Part shown: in pieces, positions 1 to 11,437 of the stretch | Layout of the letters: each line of letters starts with the position of its first letter | How positions within the stretch are numbered: the first letter of the stretch is position 1 | Source: Diphasiastrum complanatum | Taxonomy: Eukaryota; Streptophyta; Lycopodiopsida; Lycopodiales; Lycopodiaceae | Assembly: GCA_029204225.1 (NCBI GenBank) | Contig: CM055092.1 | Span: 63,494,676-63,558,675 of the forward strand | DNA length: 64,000 nt | Direction of reading: 5' to 3' | Program-made: the position numbers and the translations under genes | Notes under the pieces: model-generated | The model's database searches: none | What the model saw: only the letters and a program-made list of their open reading frames with translations | What the model was told of the DNA's origin: nothing

Positions 1-2
1 TA

Positions 3-1178
3 GCTCCGGCTGGACTACTCCAACCATTACCGGTACCAGCATACCCATGGGATTCGGTGAGCATGGATTTTATTGTTCAACTACCACGGTGCCAAGGATT
101 CGACTCAATTTATGTGGTGGTTGACCGCTTTTCAAAGCAAGTTCATCTAGTACCAACTAAAAGTTCAGTGACAGCTGAAGAAGTGGCAAGGTTATTTTTC
201 AAATGTGTTTTCAAATACCACGGCCTGCCTAGAACGATTATTTCTAACCGAGACACCAAGTTCGTCGGAAAGTTTTGGACTTGTCTATTTCGCCTCGTGG
301 GAACCGGATTGAATTTCAGTACTGCATATCATCCTCAGACAGATGGGCAAACGGAGCGAGTCAATCGACAGATTGAACAATATTTACGAAATTATGTCGC
401 TTGGGACCAATCCGATTGGGTCAACTACTTGGATATTCTCGAGTTTGCACATAACAACCAAGTGAACAGATCTACTGGAAGGGCACCCTTCGAGATAAGC
501 AATGGTCGGCTACCGATTGTTCCAAGCTCTTTTCTTACAGGCGTGCAGGAAACACCAGTACCCACTGTAGAGGAATTCATCAATGAGTGGCACACAAAGC
601 TGACCGAGGTGAAGGCGTTTTTAGAGCAGTCACAAAGGAGTATGGCAGCTGACGTAAACCCACATCGACGAGAACTGGAATTTGAGGAAGGTGATCAAGT
701 ATGGCTGAACACAAAGAACATTGCGCTACCAAAAGGTTTTTCTCATAAGTTTGCTCGACCTTATGCGGGACCATATTATGTCACCAAGAAGATCAACCCA
801 GTGGCTTATCGATTAGCGCTGCCATCCAGCTTGGATATACACAATGTGTTTCATATCTCATTACTCAAACGGTACAAACCAGATGAGCGATTTGATCGGC
901 AACACGAACTCCGTCACCCACCAACGACACTTGATGATACGAAGAGGCAGCTTGTACCAGAACAAATATTGACACATAGAAAGCGAACTGGCGCTCAACG
1001 TGAATATCTAGTGAAGTGGCTACGGGCTCCACTTATTGAGGCTTCTTGGGAGTACGAAGACAAACTTAAGGAGGGAGCCCCTGAAGTACTAGCAGATTAT
1101 CTGCAGAAGAACCAACGCAATAGCCGTTTTCCCAGATCGGCACACAAAGCACTACCTGGCGGCATGCCTCTTACATAA
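3..1178 (+). CDS. gypsy chromovirus integrase with C-terminal chromodomain, partial
   Basis: The frame is open from base 3, before the first ATG at 57, so this is the C-terminal part of a longer polyprotein. The first residues (PWDSVSMDF) are the start of the integrase catalytic core and carry its first Asp. The last catalytic residue is the Glu of DGQTERVNR. The second catalytic Asp, normally in an SDRD motif, is replaced: the sequence reads ISNRDTKF, so Asp has become Asn. A GPY/F-like stretch follows (AGPYYVTKKI), then 'HNVFHISLLKRYKP', then a chromodomain from about residue 300 of the ORF, with REYLVKW and ASWEYEDKL. Integrase inserts the cDNA, and chromodomains of this family direct insertion towards modified histones. 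The frame is intact, but the Asp-to-Asn change should abolish strand transfer, so this copy is probably inactive in cis. Confidence 0.9.
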   Translation, partial: APAGLLQPLPVPAYPWDSVSMDFIVQLPRCQGFDSIYVVVDRFSKQVHLVPTKSSVTAEEVARLFFKCVFKYHGLPRTIISNRDTKFVGKFWTCLFRLVGTGLNFSTAYHPQTDGQTERVNRQIEQYLRNYVAWDQSDWVNYLDILEFAHNNQVNRSTGRAPFEISNGRLPIVPSSFLTGVQETPVPTVEEFINEWHTKLTEVKAFLEQSQRSMAADVNPHRRELEFEEGDQVWLNTKNIALPKGFSHKFARPYAGPYYVTKKINPVAYRLALPSSLDIHNVFHISLLKRYKPDERFDRQHELRHPPTTLDDTKRQLVPEQILTHRKRTGAQREYLVKWLRAPLIEASWEYEDKLKEGAPEVLADYLQKNQRNSRFPRSAHKALPGGMPLT

Positions 1179-1408
1179 ACATTCATGGCCATTCTGAAGT
1201 TCAAGGAACTTTCCGGTATTTTTCTTAAGTTTGCCAGTAAATCACTTGCAGCTTTACACAGGTTTTACGTAAGTGAACTTTATCTACACTTTTCCTGTGC
1301 TACTGCCAATGTATTTTGTAATTCAAAGTTGCTAAGGCCGGTGAATTAAGCCCGTGCCATACGTCCTAGGTCTAGTTTGGCCCTGATGAGGACATCAGCT
1401 TTTTCAAA

Positions 1409-1419
1409 CGAGGGGAGGA
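1409..1419 (+). other. polypurine tract of the chromovirus
   Basis: A CGAGGGGAGGA tract directly abuts the TG that opens the LTR at 1420. Plus-strand DNA synthesis of LTR elements starts here. An equivalent tract, inverted, abuts the related LTR at 31,152-31,163. Confidence 0.8.
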
Positions 1420-2337
1420 TGTTGTAAAGCTGACTCAGGTGCACCCAACGTGCCCTGTAAGACTCTAAGGGGTGACACTCCCTAAAGTCCCAGAGCAAGT
1501 TAGAACGTCAAGGACTGAGCCTCCGACCTGTGGTGAGCCAGTCAAGTAGTCACAAGTCATGAGCTAGCTCTGGAGCTCGAGTCATGGCCTAGTCAGGAAG
1601 CAAGTTGATTCTGCCACCGGAACGGCTCCCGGGACCCATGTCCGGGAGCCAGACTGATTCTGCCAGGCTTGCCAGGCTTAATCAGCAAAATAAAAACTAA
1701 GTCCCAAAAAGCGTGCTTTACCAGAAAGCACTATGTTTCAGAACAGAGGGGGTGCGCCGAATCACAGCAGGACTATAGGGGGAGTCCGGCAGACAAAAAC
1801 TTGGGCAGCTCAACCAGCGCCAGGAATCCAGTCGCCAGGTCTCAGCTCCCTCTACCAGCACGAGCCAGGCACAATGCCCAGCACGTGTTGGTGGCCCCGA
1901 GACCGGTCAGTCTATGTATGAATGTAACCTCTTCCAAATCTAATAAAGTTGATCCTTGGGGATGATTACCATTTCGGTTTCGCCTCCGGGACTGGTCCAA
2001 GTGGAAGGACCCTTACTACAACCTTTTTGCGTCGCTGGCGCCTAAGGGTCCCTGTCATCGACATGGGGCTTGCCGCTATGCCAATTGGTCAGTTTGGCGA
2101 CCACTATGCCTTGGGTTTCATGTGTGGCTTGTCTTTGCCTTTGGTTACCTTTTGGGGACGGATTCTGAGTTGGCTTTCGGGTTGGTTGGGATTCCAGTTT
2201 TCTTAAGTCTGAATGGTTAAGCTTGTTACGTTTCTGAGTTGGCTTTTACGTAAGTGCATGATGGATGAATGTTAGACTTAAGCGCGTGTTGGGTAAACCG
2301 CTCAAGTCCCAGCGCCCTTTGAGGCGCCGGCGCAACA
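1420..2337 (+). repeat. 3' LTR of the chromovirus (918 bp)
   Basis: It starts TGTTGTAAAGC and ends GGCGCAACA. A likely polyadenylation region lies near 1920-1950 (AATGTAACCT, then AATAAAG), and the same motif order occurs in the related LTR near 29,970-30,000. The sequence is richer in G and C than the flanking DNA. Confidence 0.8.
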
Positions 2338-4262
2338 ATACTTCACCTGAAATTATTCTTTAGATCATCTCAAAATGTGAAATTGAAGCTATTGTTTGTT
2401 GGGTTTATATGCCAACTGCATCCGAAATTTACTTTGAGAATTTACTTGGTACAGTTGCTTTACGAAAACCATTATAAGAGCTAGTCCAATAATGCAGATT
2501 TCAGGTTATATTCTGAACAATTCCAGTAGGTCTACATAGAAAGTTCCATAGTTGCAGCGAATCACGATTCTGACCCAGAATCGTAAATTTTTTATTTTTA
2601 TTTTTTATTTTTGGGGAAAAATAGCTTATGGGCTGAATTTTTTTGGGGGGAGCAATGGTGAGACAACTAGTATCGTTGGTAGCCACTTTCATACCTTTTT
2701 TTGTCAATTTGATTAGATATTTGCATATTTATTCTTCCTGAGTGAGGAGCTTCTAATGTACTTCGTAGATCTTGATTGTGAGTAGTAAAAGTTCACTTTC
2801 ATTTTTAAGTTTCTTCTAGTTTACAGCACTTCATCTCTTTTGTACTTTTTTTCATCCTTCTGTGAAGTTCTATTTATTGTTGTTCTTCCTACTATACGTA
2901 CTCCAATCTACTGTGACTGTTTCCAATAGGTCTAATTCCACTCTTTGAGATGCCATCTTTTCAATGACATTTGGCAAGCGTTTTCTCACTTTTTTGTGAT
3001 TTCTTTTGCTAGCAGCTACCTTCTATAACATCTACACGTGGTGTACAGGCTTCTATGCATGCTAGTGCCCACTTTTGGCGGTGTTTTCATGGTATTTTCT
3101 TCTTCTATTGCTTGCTGATATTAACAGCAGTATTGGACACCACTTATTGAAAGTTGGTGTCACTTTTGGAGGACTTTTTGAGGCCTTTTTCATCACCTTT
3201 TCACTTACGCAGTTGCAGACAGCATGTACACACTTGCACATACTCTGGAGCCCGCATCTTTCAATCTCTTGTTTTAAAGTTGATCTTCTGTCTATTTATG
3301 TGTATGTGTGTACCATGACAACAAGAGTCTCCCTCATTGTTCGTCTAAGTGTATATACTTCTCACTGTTAGTGCTTAAGAAGTTGTCATACTTGGTTGTC
3401 CTTTAGCTAGCGGTTTTATATAGAAGGTGAAAGAGAACCTATATCAGGTCATTTGTTGGAAACCATTTCAGGTGTGATTACCGTTGAGATCTTCGGTCAA
3501 ATCCTCCTTGCATTACCAAATCTTCAGGCGTATGTGTGTTAAGCAAACCAATACCTACATCAATGGTATACAGACAACAAGGATTAATAAAAGATTTTGT
3601 GCATGTTCTTTTCATTGTAGAATAATGTATTAACAATCCATAAAAGCTAAAAAGTTTAATCAATCAAACATAGATTTTTTGTCTAGGTAAAGGGAGAAAT
3701 CTTCTAGGGATGTAGCTTCAACCTTTGGTTGAAGCAACCTCTCCTTTCAAGCATAGGTTATTTCATCAACTCGGTTGGATATAGCAACCAAAAGTTTCCT
3801 TTTTATATAAAGAACTGTTTTGGTTTGTGATTCTGATATTTGGTTTGAAGATTGTACTGTATTTATTAAACTATTATGATTCTCATATCTCAATATTTTC
3901 ATATACAGTAGGAGCCGTGTGATCCTTACTTCTAGTTAGTCATGAATTATGGAGTGTTTTGCTTACACATGCTCTTATTGATTATGCATAGCTTTTTAGC
4001 TCTTCAAAATTTGAAAGATGGAAGCTGTGAACTCTGGAAAATTTTCTGAATTGACCTAATTGTTTCTCATGTTCAAAAACATCAATGACCTCCCAAAATT
4101 AAAGTTTGTAGTGGTTTCATACCTTTCGAAATTGGGCACAGAATTGCACAAAAGATTTGCATAAGGACTTGTGTAAGTAGACTAATAGCAGGTCCCAAAG
4201 AAGTTCCAAGGGTCAATTGATAATTAGGAACACTGCCTACCACCAGTATTTTCCCATTGTCT
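2338..4262. other. 3' flank of the host gene, no gene seen
   Basis: AT-rich DNA between the chromovirus LTR and the stop codon of the minus-strand host gene. Apart from a MITE-like fragment at 2555-2685 I see nothing coding; the ORFs here are short and in no recognisable family. The 3' UTR of the host gene should lie just below 4263. Confidence 0.5.
2555..2685 (-). mobile_element. fragment related to the hAT-like MITE at 37.5-38.2 kb
   Basis: The run CCCAGAATCGTAAATTTTTT, then AAAAATAGCTTATGGGCTGAA and a later ACTAGT match the reverse complement of about 38,060-38,150 with few changes. That is the subterminal part of the 675-bp hAT-like element. No clean terminus or target duplication is visible. 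Confidence 0.55.
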
Positions 4263-7200
4263 CTATGCCAAAAATATACGAGACAGGCCCGTGAACCAAA
4301 CCACACCAAACTTAAATTCTGCAAGGAAGGTTTTCCATGTCGTGAAAGGTATGCTGTAGTGTTAACAAATAACTCTGACTAATAACCCTGAAGCACACTC
4401 ACCAATGGAGTCTAAGAACTGAAAGAAAACTCACCTGTGGATCTTCCAATTAAGATACAATTCAGGTCAAGGGACATCGCCCAGTTTTGTGGTTTTGAAT
4501 GGGTTCTTTTTGACGTTTGAAGTGGTTTAATTGACTTAAGCTTTGACAGTTTGCTTGACTTTAAAATGTGGCAGATAAAATGGCAGTGCTTATCCTGAGT
4601 ATGTTCTATGTTGTCTAGAGGGGTTTTCCGTTTTAGTACCAATGCATGACGCTCAAATCATTTGTAAAGCTAGGTACATCTATAGAAGCTTCAGTGAATG
4701 ATGCCAGTCTCTGCAGCATGTTGCTAGCCGTAGCTTGAAAGCGAAGTATTTGATAAGCCTGAAGATACCCTGATAGATTGCTAAGAGCCAAGAATCTCAT
4801 GTTAGGCAGCGTATAATGTCAAATTTCTGGCATCTACAAAATGAGGTCACAAAACTTTGTATGAGGATTCTGTGGTTATTTACAAATAATTTTAAGAGAA
4901 ATTGCTATATCTGTTCAAGTTACTAGCCTCATCATAAGTGCACGAGGATTGAAAAGTCAATGATCTTTGAGCTCCTTTTGAAAAGCTGTTAGGTCATTAG
5001 TATTGTTGATGCACAGGTTCTCGTAATATATAGAATAGTTCCTATTTTCCTTATCTTATATTTGACAGCTTATACTGGAGAGATGGAACCCCAGTTTTTC
5101 TGAGAAAAGAATTAAGGACAAGTATAACTGATGATGACGACACCAAAGTCATTCTTCAGATCCATAACTTTATGAAGTACTTTAAAAAATGTTCCGAAAC
5201 TGTTGCTCCTTTTCGGTGTTCGCCTGCTTTTTTTTGGAACATATTTGCAATGTAATGGTTGCATCACTCAAATTGACAAAGCCGTTGCATATGAAGGTAT
5301 ACCTATTTGTGTTAGTGTTTGCTGTGGTACACTTAATATGTAGATATTGTAATTTAGGATGATTCTCTTAAGATTCTTGTTTTCTCAAGTTCACAATTCA
5401 ACATTGCTAGAGTTTGTTTGTGGTCGCCATTTTCTAACAAATGACATGTTGCTTTATACGGGAATACTTACTCATGAGAAACTATGGTGAAATATAGGCC
5501 TCAAGCTGCACTTGCTTTGCATGACCTATCAATATAAAGTTGAGCCTATTCGTGCTAGTTTTTGCCATGATACACTTAATAATGATGTCTGATATCACTT
5601 TAGAATAGTTTTCTAGAAATTCATGCTTCCTCAAATTTGCAGTTTAACAATGCTAGAGTTATTTGTAGTCACCATTTTCTAGCAAATGACATCTAACTTC
5701 ATAGATTGCTTAACCAGGGTAGAATATAGGCCTTTAGGTACAACTGCGTTGCATGACCTATCAATCTGTGATTTATCTAGTGAAAAGATCTACACTAAAC
5801 AACGCATTGAGGTAAAATTTTCTTATCATTGTGACTTTGTTAAGCAAGGCAGTACACTTAGTAGTGAACAATTTGTACATCTTCTTGGAATTAAGTCCTC
5901 AAATGATAGCAAGGTTCAATTTAGCCTCCATATGAGACTGATACCCCTGATCTCTTAGTTAGAGGACATCATCAAGATCATACATAACCGTTCCAAATTG
6001 TCGTTTCCCCCACATTTTGTTGTGTATGTTCAAAGATAAATGAAAAACAACATTCCATACAGAGTATGGAACTTTTTCCCACTTTCCGTATGGCATTCCG
6101 AAGAAACTTGTACCATGTGCCAAGAAACCAAGAAACTGTGATCAAGTTATAACTTACGAATCGTGATATGTGTGGTAATATGGCACCCAGAAACACATAT
6201 GATAGACGATGTTAGCCTAAAACATATATTCTCATTTTTCTTACAAATGCCCAGAAGAGAATCAATATTGTGGCAACTCGAAAGGAAAAAAGGTTTTGTA
6301 TGTTTCGCTTCTAAAGGCAATGTATCTCTACTAAAAATCTCTTATCAGAATATGATGTACAGTTAATCATGATGTCGAGAAACAAACCCTTCAGTGGAAA
6401 TGCCGCATAGAATTCAGATGGTGATTTCTTGTTGGACAAACCACCAGACTCATCGTCGCTCAAGATCTTAAGAATTGTAACAGCTGTCAAAATCCAGAAC
6501 ACTCAAATAAAGTCAGCTAACCTCTTGTGAAACTATCATTTATCATAAATTGGAAAGGAATGTTTTTTACCACCTTAAGAAAATAGATATGATAAACAGA
6601 TCTATACATATTATGGCTGAAAGTCCGTGTAAGCACTCATGACCCGTTCTTGTTGTCTTGAAAAGGAAGTAAGCAAGCATCAAATGGTGAAATTATTAGG
6701 ATGCTAAAAGAGAAATGTGAGACACAGATTATGCATGAAATTGCTGCCTGATTTAGATGGCAAATGCCCATGGATAGCACGAGCCTTCACAACTTGAGTA
6801 GATTGTGGTACTTCTTTAGGCTTCTGAAGTAGGCACTCCGCAGCCGCGAGAGCAGATGCTGGAGTCCATTGAGTTGCTGCACTATATTTTGAAAATCATT
6901 TCAAATTCTTTTGCCACACAACATAAGCTGCAATTTCAAATCTGTAGAATCATGAAAGTGGAATTCTTACTCTTTTTTAGTTGGGCTTAAGCACTTTGTC
7001 CTTCCAGATTCAAATTCCGGACCTGGCCCATTTATGAAATAAAGCTAGATGTAAAATTACTCGCTCATGAGCTTCAAAGCCGACTTTCATCTGTTGTTTA
7101 TTTTGTACTGCAGAACTTGCAAGCTATGACTTCCTGAAGCACAATGTTATTAATCAAGGTAGTCGAGTGATTGCGTTGACTCTTAATTAAAAGTATCAAT

Positions 7201-9230
7201 GAAGCGGACTCATACCATGTATAATTGAGTCTGTTTTTAACTTGCAGTTCTCTTTGTGAGCTTCATTCATATAAGCATCTCCACGGGCTGCGCCATGAAT
7301 TTGTTCAAGATGTTCCATCCCATGGCCTCCTATAATCAACCAACCAAATAATATGGATAAAGTTTAAAATAGAAGAATCTTTGTGAAAGGTATTGCATGA
7401 TGAATAAACATACCAAGTTATACTATACAATGAAGTAGAATCTGCATAAACGTCAACTGATGTTTGCCCATAGTTTTTTGGCGCTTCAAGCCTTTGAGCA
7501 ACAATCAAGAAGTGTCAGAATGTGATCATAAAACTGAATGTGAAATCTTATCAGTCTTTTATGCTTTTCCTCTAAATCCAACAATAAGAGCCTATTAAGT
7601 GGCATTTTGTGAAATAATACATGTCTTGTTCTTTTGCAATTTGAAACCACGGTTGAACTGCATTTCTGAACACTTTTTAGAGAATGTTAAATGATTCAAA
7701 GTCAGAGTGATATTAGAATACATTTTTTTTAATCAAATTTTATGTGTAGATAGAAGTATGGCTTTGAAAGTGATTTGGCATGGGTTCATATCATTGTTTT
7801 TTAGATTCTTTTAAGTATAAAAAAGGATTTAACATACATAAAGTTTAAAACACTCAATCACCAACTTAAATCATTCTACTGAAATCTAGATTAATATAAA
7901 GGGCCTACATTTTTTATACTAAATTTTTATAATGGAGTTAATTTACTAAACCTTGTGTGCGCAAATACAAAGTTTTGTGCATCACACCCACATCCCGCAA
8001 ATCAAATATTTCATTTTTGCATACACTAAGTTGTTTCAAGGTTAAAAATCAGACTCATTCAATTCATTGTAAGCAAGTATGGCATGGATAGAGCAAGTAT
8101 GGAAGCATGGATTGCGAATATATGAAGGATATCTTGATGGAAAAAGAGCTATGAAAAGGGTCGATTGGAGACACGAGACCTTTCAAAGTGCTTGACGTTT
8201 ACTGATGACTTCTTGATGAAGACTTGAGTATATCTCGTTGGACATAAATCCTATGTTTTTTTATTGTTTCAAGCAATTTATCAAGTTAAACAAGAATAGA
8301 TCTATTAGTAGCAAAGAGTGGAAGTCTTGTGAGCTTAAAACTCATGCCATAACATGGCAATCTATACTCTAGTATAAAAAGGAGTCGCAAAAAGAAATAA
8401 TTAAACAAGTGTGAAGTATGCAAGGGCAATGATGAATGATGTTTTGGATATTGTTGTACGTTTGGAGGAGAGGCCAACAACACAACAAGAACAATTGAGG
8501 TATGACAAGAGGGCCAAAAGAGCTCTACATATGATTAAGATGAATGTTACCAATGAATTTCTCAAAAAAGTTGGTAAGTGTATTTCATCAAGTGAGGCTT
8601 GGGAAGCTTTGTGAATCCAAGTCTACTTCTAGAGTGTTAACTCTAAGAAGACAAATCTTTCAATGTTTGCAAAAGAGTTAGTCCAAATACTTTTGTTTTG
8701 AGAGTAAAAGCTTTGAATGATGAGTTGGCTTGCATTGATGAGAGCATTAAGGAAGGAGAGCTTGTTCAAGTTATTCTTAATGGTTTGTTGGATGCTCATG
8801 CTAACATTGTACAAAGTCTTTCTATTCAAAGAACTTTGCCAAGTTTGATTGATCTTCAAGAGATCTTGATCAATGAAGAATATAGGCTTCAAGCAAGAGG
8901 TGGATCTTCATCAACATCTCAAGTTGGAGAGGAGGCTATGTTTATCAAGGGAAAATTCAAACGGGCAAGATCAAGGGGAGACTTGAAGCAAACATTCAAC
9001 TTAATTTAATTTAAAGAAATGAATTAGTATATCTATAGAAATGGGATAGAGTTTTGAAACAAAGTTATATTGCCAAATTTTCTTTTGTGCTATTTGATGT
9101 AGCAAGCAAGGATGCTAGGCCAATAGCCCAAAAATGTTACATTTTTTCATATATTATTGTGTGTGGTTAGGCCAAACAATACCACTTTAACTCAAAAGTG
9201 GGGAGGGGCATATCGAGGAAGAGAGCGACG

Positions 9231-9278
<48 letters not shown>

Positions 9279-10088
9279 GCCAACTCTTGCATGATGAGGG
9301 GTTCTTATAGATGTTCAATGATAAGCACGGGTTCTTATAAATGTGCAATGACTAGTAGGTGGCAATTTGGCATATGTGGTGTTGCATTGTACATAATCTT
9401 TGAAAATCGTTGAGTACATGGAGTTGAGGCCCTAAATCAAAATTAGGGTTTCGGGCTATAAAATGAGAAAAAATCCCAATGGGGAAAAAATGAGAGAAAC
9501 TTTTTTGGGAAAAAAAAAAAAGAGAGAAAATGCACAATTGTAATAGAGAAAATACATTTAGGATTTTTATCAAAACCCTAGAATATGGTAAAAGAATTTC
9601 AAAATGTTCTTTAATAGTGGGCATTTGTAACTCTTTTCGGAGGAAACTCAATGGATCAACAATAAGCAAAGGTTACAGAAAATTAAGCACTTTATAAAGT
9701 TGGTTCCCCTTTCTCACTGGAAGAAATCAATTAGACGGGAAAATGTGAGCTGGGTTAGTGTTTCAAATGAATGGGAAATGACCAGAAAATCGTAATTTAG
9801 AGGAGAAAAGATGAGAGAAAGAGAGCCTAATTCTGTGATGTTTCCAACCTTTTGAGACACAACATTGATTCTTGGCGGATGACTTTTCCACGGGCGCATT
9901 GATTTCAACTGCAGAAGGAACAGCCTGGCATAACCTTGTCAGGCTCAGAATATCAAGAGATTGTACTTGCCTCTGCATTTCCAATTTTAACCTGGGCTTA
10001 ACATTATCCTCCTCTCCATTCTCGGTGATTTCAGCGCTCTGTTGCTGTTTGCGACGCTCGAAAAAACGTTGTTGCCTGCCACTCACTT
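4263..10088 (-). CDS. candidate host gene, exons 2-11 (uncharacterised plant protein)
   Basis: Ten coding blocks on the minus strand join through GT-AG introns in compatible phase: about 10088-9849, 7483-7424, 7329-7216, 6876-6726, 6458-6388, 6135-6061, 5223-5181, 4780-4640, 4553-4435 and 4318-4263, ending in TAG. The best sites are the GTGAGT donor after 4435, the AAAAG/GTTGGA donor after 9849 and several TTxxAG acceptors. The first block reads RQQRFFERRKQQQ, then a Glu-rich stretch, then QSLDILSL. Later blocks read AATQWTPASALAAAECLLQK-like, DDESGGLSNKKSPSEFYAAF and QNWAMSLDLNCILIGRST. With exon 1 (52,998-52,957) the product is about 370 residues, mostly disordered, with no domain I can name. 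From memory, RQRxYFExRKxQQ and SLDILSL recall a plant-specific family of unknown or possibly meiotic role; this is not verified. Exon ends, especially of exons 2, 5 and 6, are uncertain by a few bases, and a small exon may be missing before exon 2. Confidence 0.55.
8426..9009 (+). pseudogene. Ty1-copia gag relic (UBN2-type)
   Basis: Two frames together match the gag of the copia element at 33.3-34 kb. The first part reads MNDVLDIVVRLEERPTTQQ and ALHMIKMNVTNEFL; a broken stretch around 8600-8700 follows; then KALNDELACIDESI, GELVQVILNGLLDAHANIVQ and LQEILINEEYRLQARGG. Gag would package element RNA. The copy lacks the N-terminal gag start, the zinc knuckle and all of pol, and is broken near 8614, so it is a dead fragment. 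It lies inside intron 2 of the host gene in antisense orientation. Confidence 0.85.
9234..9272. repeat. (GA)n microsatellite
   Basis: About 39 bases of uninterrupted GA dinucleotide. The Arg-Glu repeat peptide read from it is an artefact. Confidence 0.95.
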
Positions 10089-10400
10089 CTTATTAAAAGC
10101 ATCAAAGCATAATAGTAGCATAATGGATGTAGCAAACAGCGTAATACTTTTTTGATAACCCCATAAAGCTGGATAGAATAGAGCATAGAGCATGAACTTA
10201 GTCAACGAGAATAGAGCATGAACCAAGCACATATACTGCCATGTTCAGCATGTTGACAATTTCATTAAAGTCCAAAATGAATAAGGTCATAAATGAATAA
10301 GGAGTCTTCGAATGCATCCGCTGCATGTCACAGACATGAAAATTGAGATCTGAGACATTTCATGAAGTTTGAACTGTAAAGGAGCAGCTTGCTTCATTCA

Positions 10401-10451
<51 letters not shown>

Positions 10452-10541
10452 GCAATTTTTCCACGACTGCCTGGTTTTGCTGCGTTCTTAGAAATCAACA
10501 AGCTATCAAAGAATTAAGTGATTGGCACCCATTAAGCAAAA
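10089..10541. other. start of giant intron 1; CT repeat only
   Basis: AT-rich DNA upstream of exon 2 on the minus strand. It holds a TC microsatellite at 10,404-10,446 and otherwise nothing I can name. If the exon 1 link is wrong, the true first exon of the host gene should be sought here. Confidence 0.4.
10404..10446. repeat. (TC)n microsatellite
   Basis: About 43 bases of TC dinucleotide. Confidence 0.95.
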
Positions 10542-10619
10542 CATGATTCATTCTTCATGGTGAAATATTCTAAGTGTTTGCATGATTCATTCTTGATGGT
10601 GAAATATTCTAAGTGTTTG
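10542..10619. repeat. 39-bp tandem duplication
   Basis: Two head-to-tail copies (10,542-10,580 and 10,581-10,619) starting CATGATTCATTCTT and ending AAGTGTTTG differ at a single base. Confidence 0.9.
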
Positions 10620-10696
10620 TAATGGCAAATCGCACCCGTGTTAACGCTGTGCAGTGGGGACAATAGAATGAAGATATTCTCATGTATGCAAGTAAT

Positions 10697-10808
10697 AGGT
10701 GATGCATTCCTTTGAGTCCGCCGTTCCACAGAGGGCAGTCCCTCGTGCGTAGCCCAGAGGAAAACGGGGTCTCAGTTGCTCGGAACGCACGAAAATGATG
10801 CATCACCT
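10697..10808. repeat. 112-bp imperfect hairpin with 11-bp perfect ends
   Basis: The stretch begins AGGTGATGCAT and ends ATGCATCACCT, a perfect 11-bp inverted repeat. Weaker pairing continues inward (CCGTTCC on one side, CGGAACG on the other). The interior is richer in G and C than its surroundings. It could be a small MITE or a structured RNA; no target duplication is visible. Confidence 0.5.
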
Positions 10809-11357
10809 GACACAAAGTATTCTTAATGTTTTTACCTGGTATATTACCTTAAGACACACACATACACCTCTAAATAACAAAGGAAAAATATTAGAAGTGC
10901 TTTATGGACGCGTGACACACCCTTAATGCGTCTTTTCATATGGAATAGGGCCTGGCCCTTTTCAAATTATGCACTAGCCCCCCAATTTGGAAGCCCGTGT
11001 CAAGCCATGCCAAAGCCCTTTGAATTAAAGGCTCGAGCATTTATCGTTTAAATTTAAACTACATAGGACATAAAGTATAGTTGTTGCATTTTTTGCCCAT
11101 ATTTCAGATTGCTTGAAAAGCAAAATGGCAACCCACCGTTTTCAAGGTTGACTATATGTTTTGCAGATGCAGATCATCCAAAACCATTCAGACGTACAAG
11201 TATTTAAAATGCCTAGATTTTGTATATAATAGTAGCTATAAATTGTAATTGTTGTACATATTCTATAGTATCCTACCAGCTCATCCACAAGATCGATTGC
11301 AATATGAAGGCCAATATCTAGATTCAAATTTTTTTTTTACCCTTCATAAAGGTAGAT

Positions 11358-11437
<80 letters not shown>

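Larger units (their letters stand above)
1..2337 (+). mobile_element. Ty3/gypsy chromovirus, 3' end (cut by window edge)
   Basis: From left to right: an open reading frame with integrase and chromodomain, about 230 bases of non-coding internal DNA, a purine-rich tract (1409-1419, ending GGGGAGGA) and one LTR that starts TGTTGTAAAG and ends GCAACA. This order is the 3' half of a chromovirus on the plus strand. Gag, protease, RT and RNase H would lie left of the window. The five bases after the LTR are ATACT; the matching target duplication cannot be checked here. LTRs of the same family recur at 29,527, 30,711 and 35,489. Confidence 0.9.
7484..9848. other. intron 2 of the host gene, holding a copia relic and a GA repeat
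   Basis: DNA between the splice donor after 9849 and the acceptor before 7483. It holds a plus-strand copia gag relic (8426-9009) and a GA repeat (9234-9272). The rest is AT-rich and shows no coding signal I can support. Confidence 0.45.

Noticed and set aside
4082-4324. 80-codon minus-strand ORF with membrane-like character
   Set aside because: It overlaps the last host exon in another frame. The phase-consistent reading stops at 4263, and I prefer that.
5686-5958. 90-codon plus-strand ORF inside the host gene
   Set aside because: No family resemblance and no splice or start context; it lies in an intron of the minus-strand model.
5978-6196. Alternative reading of host exon 7 (HGTSFFGMPYGKWEKVPYS)
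   Set aside because: It looks protein-like, but the other frame is the one that keeps phase with exons 6 and 8 and ends at a good GTATGG donor.
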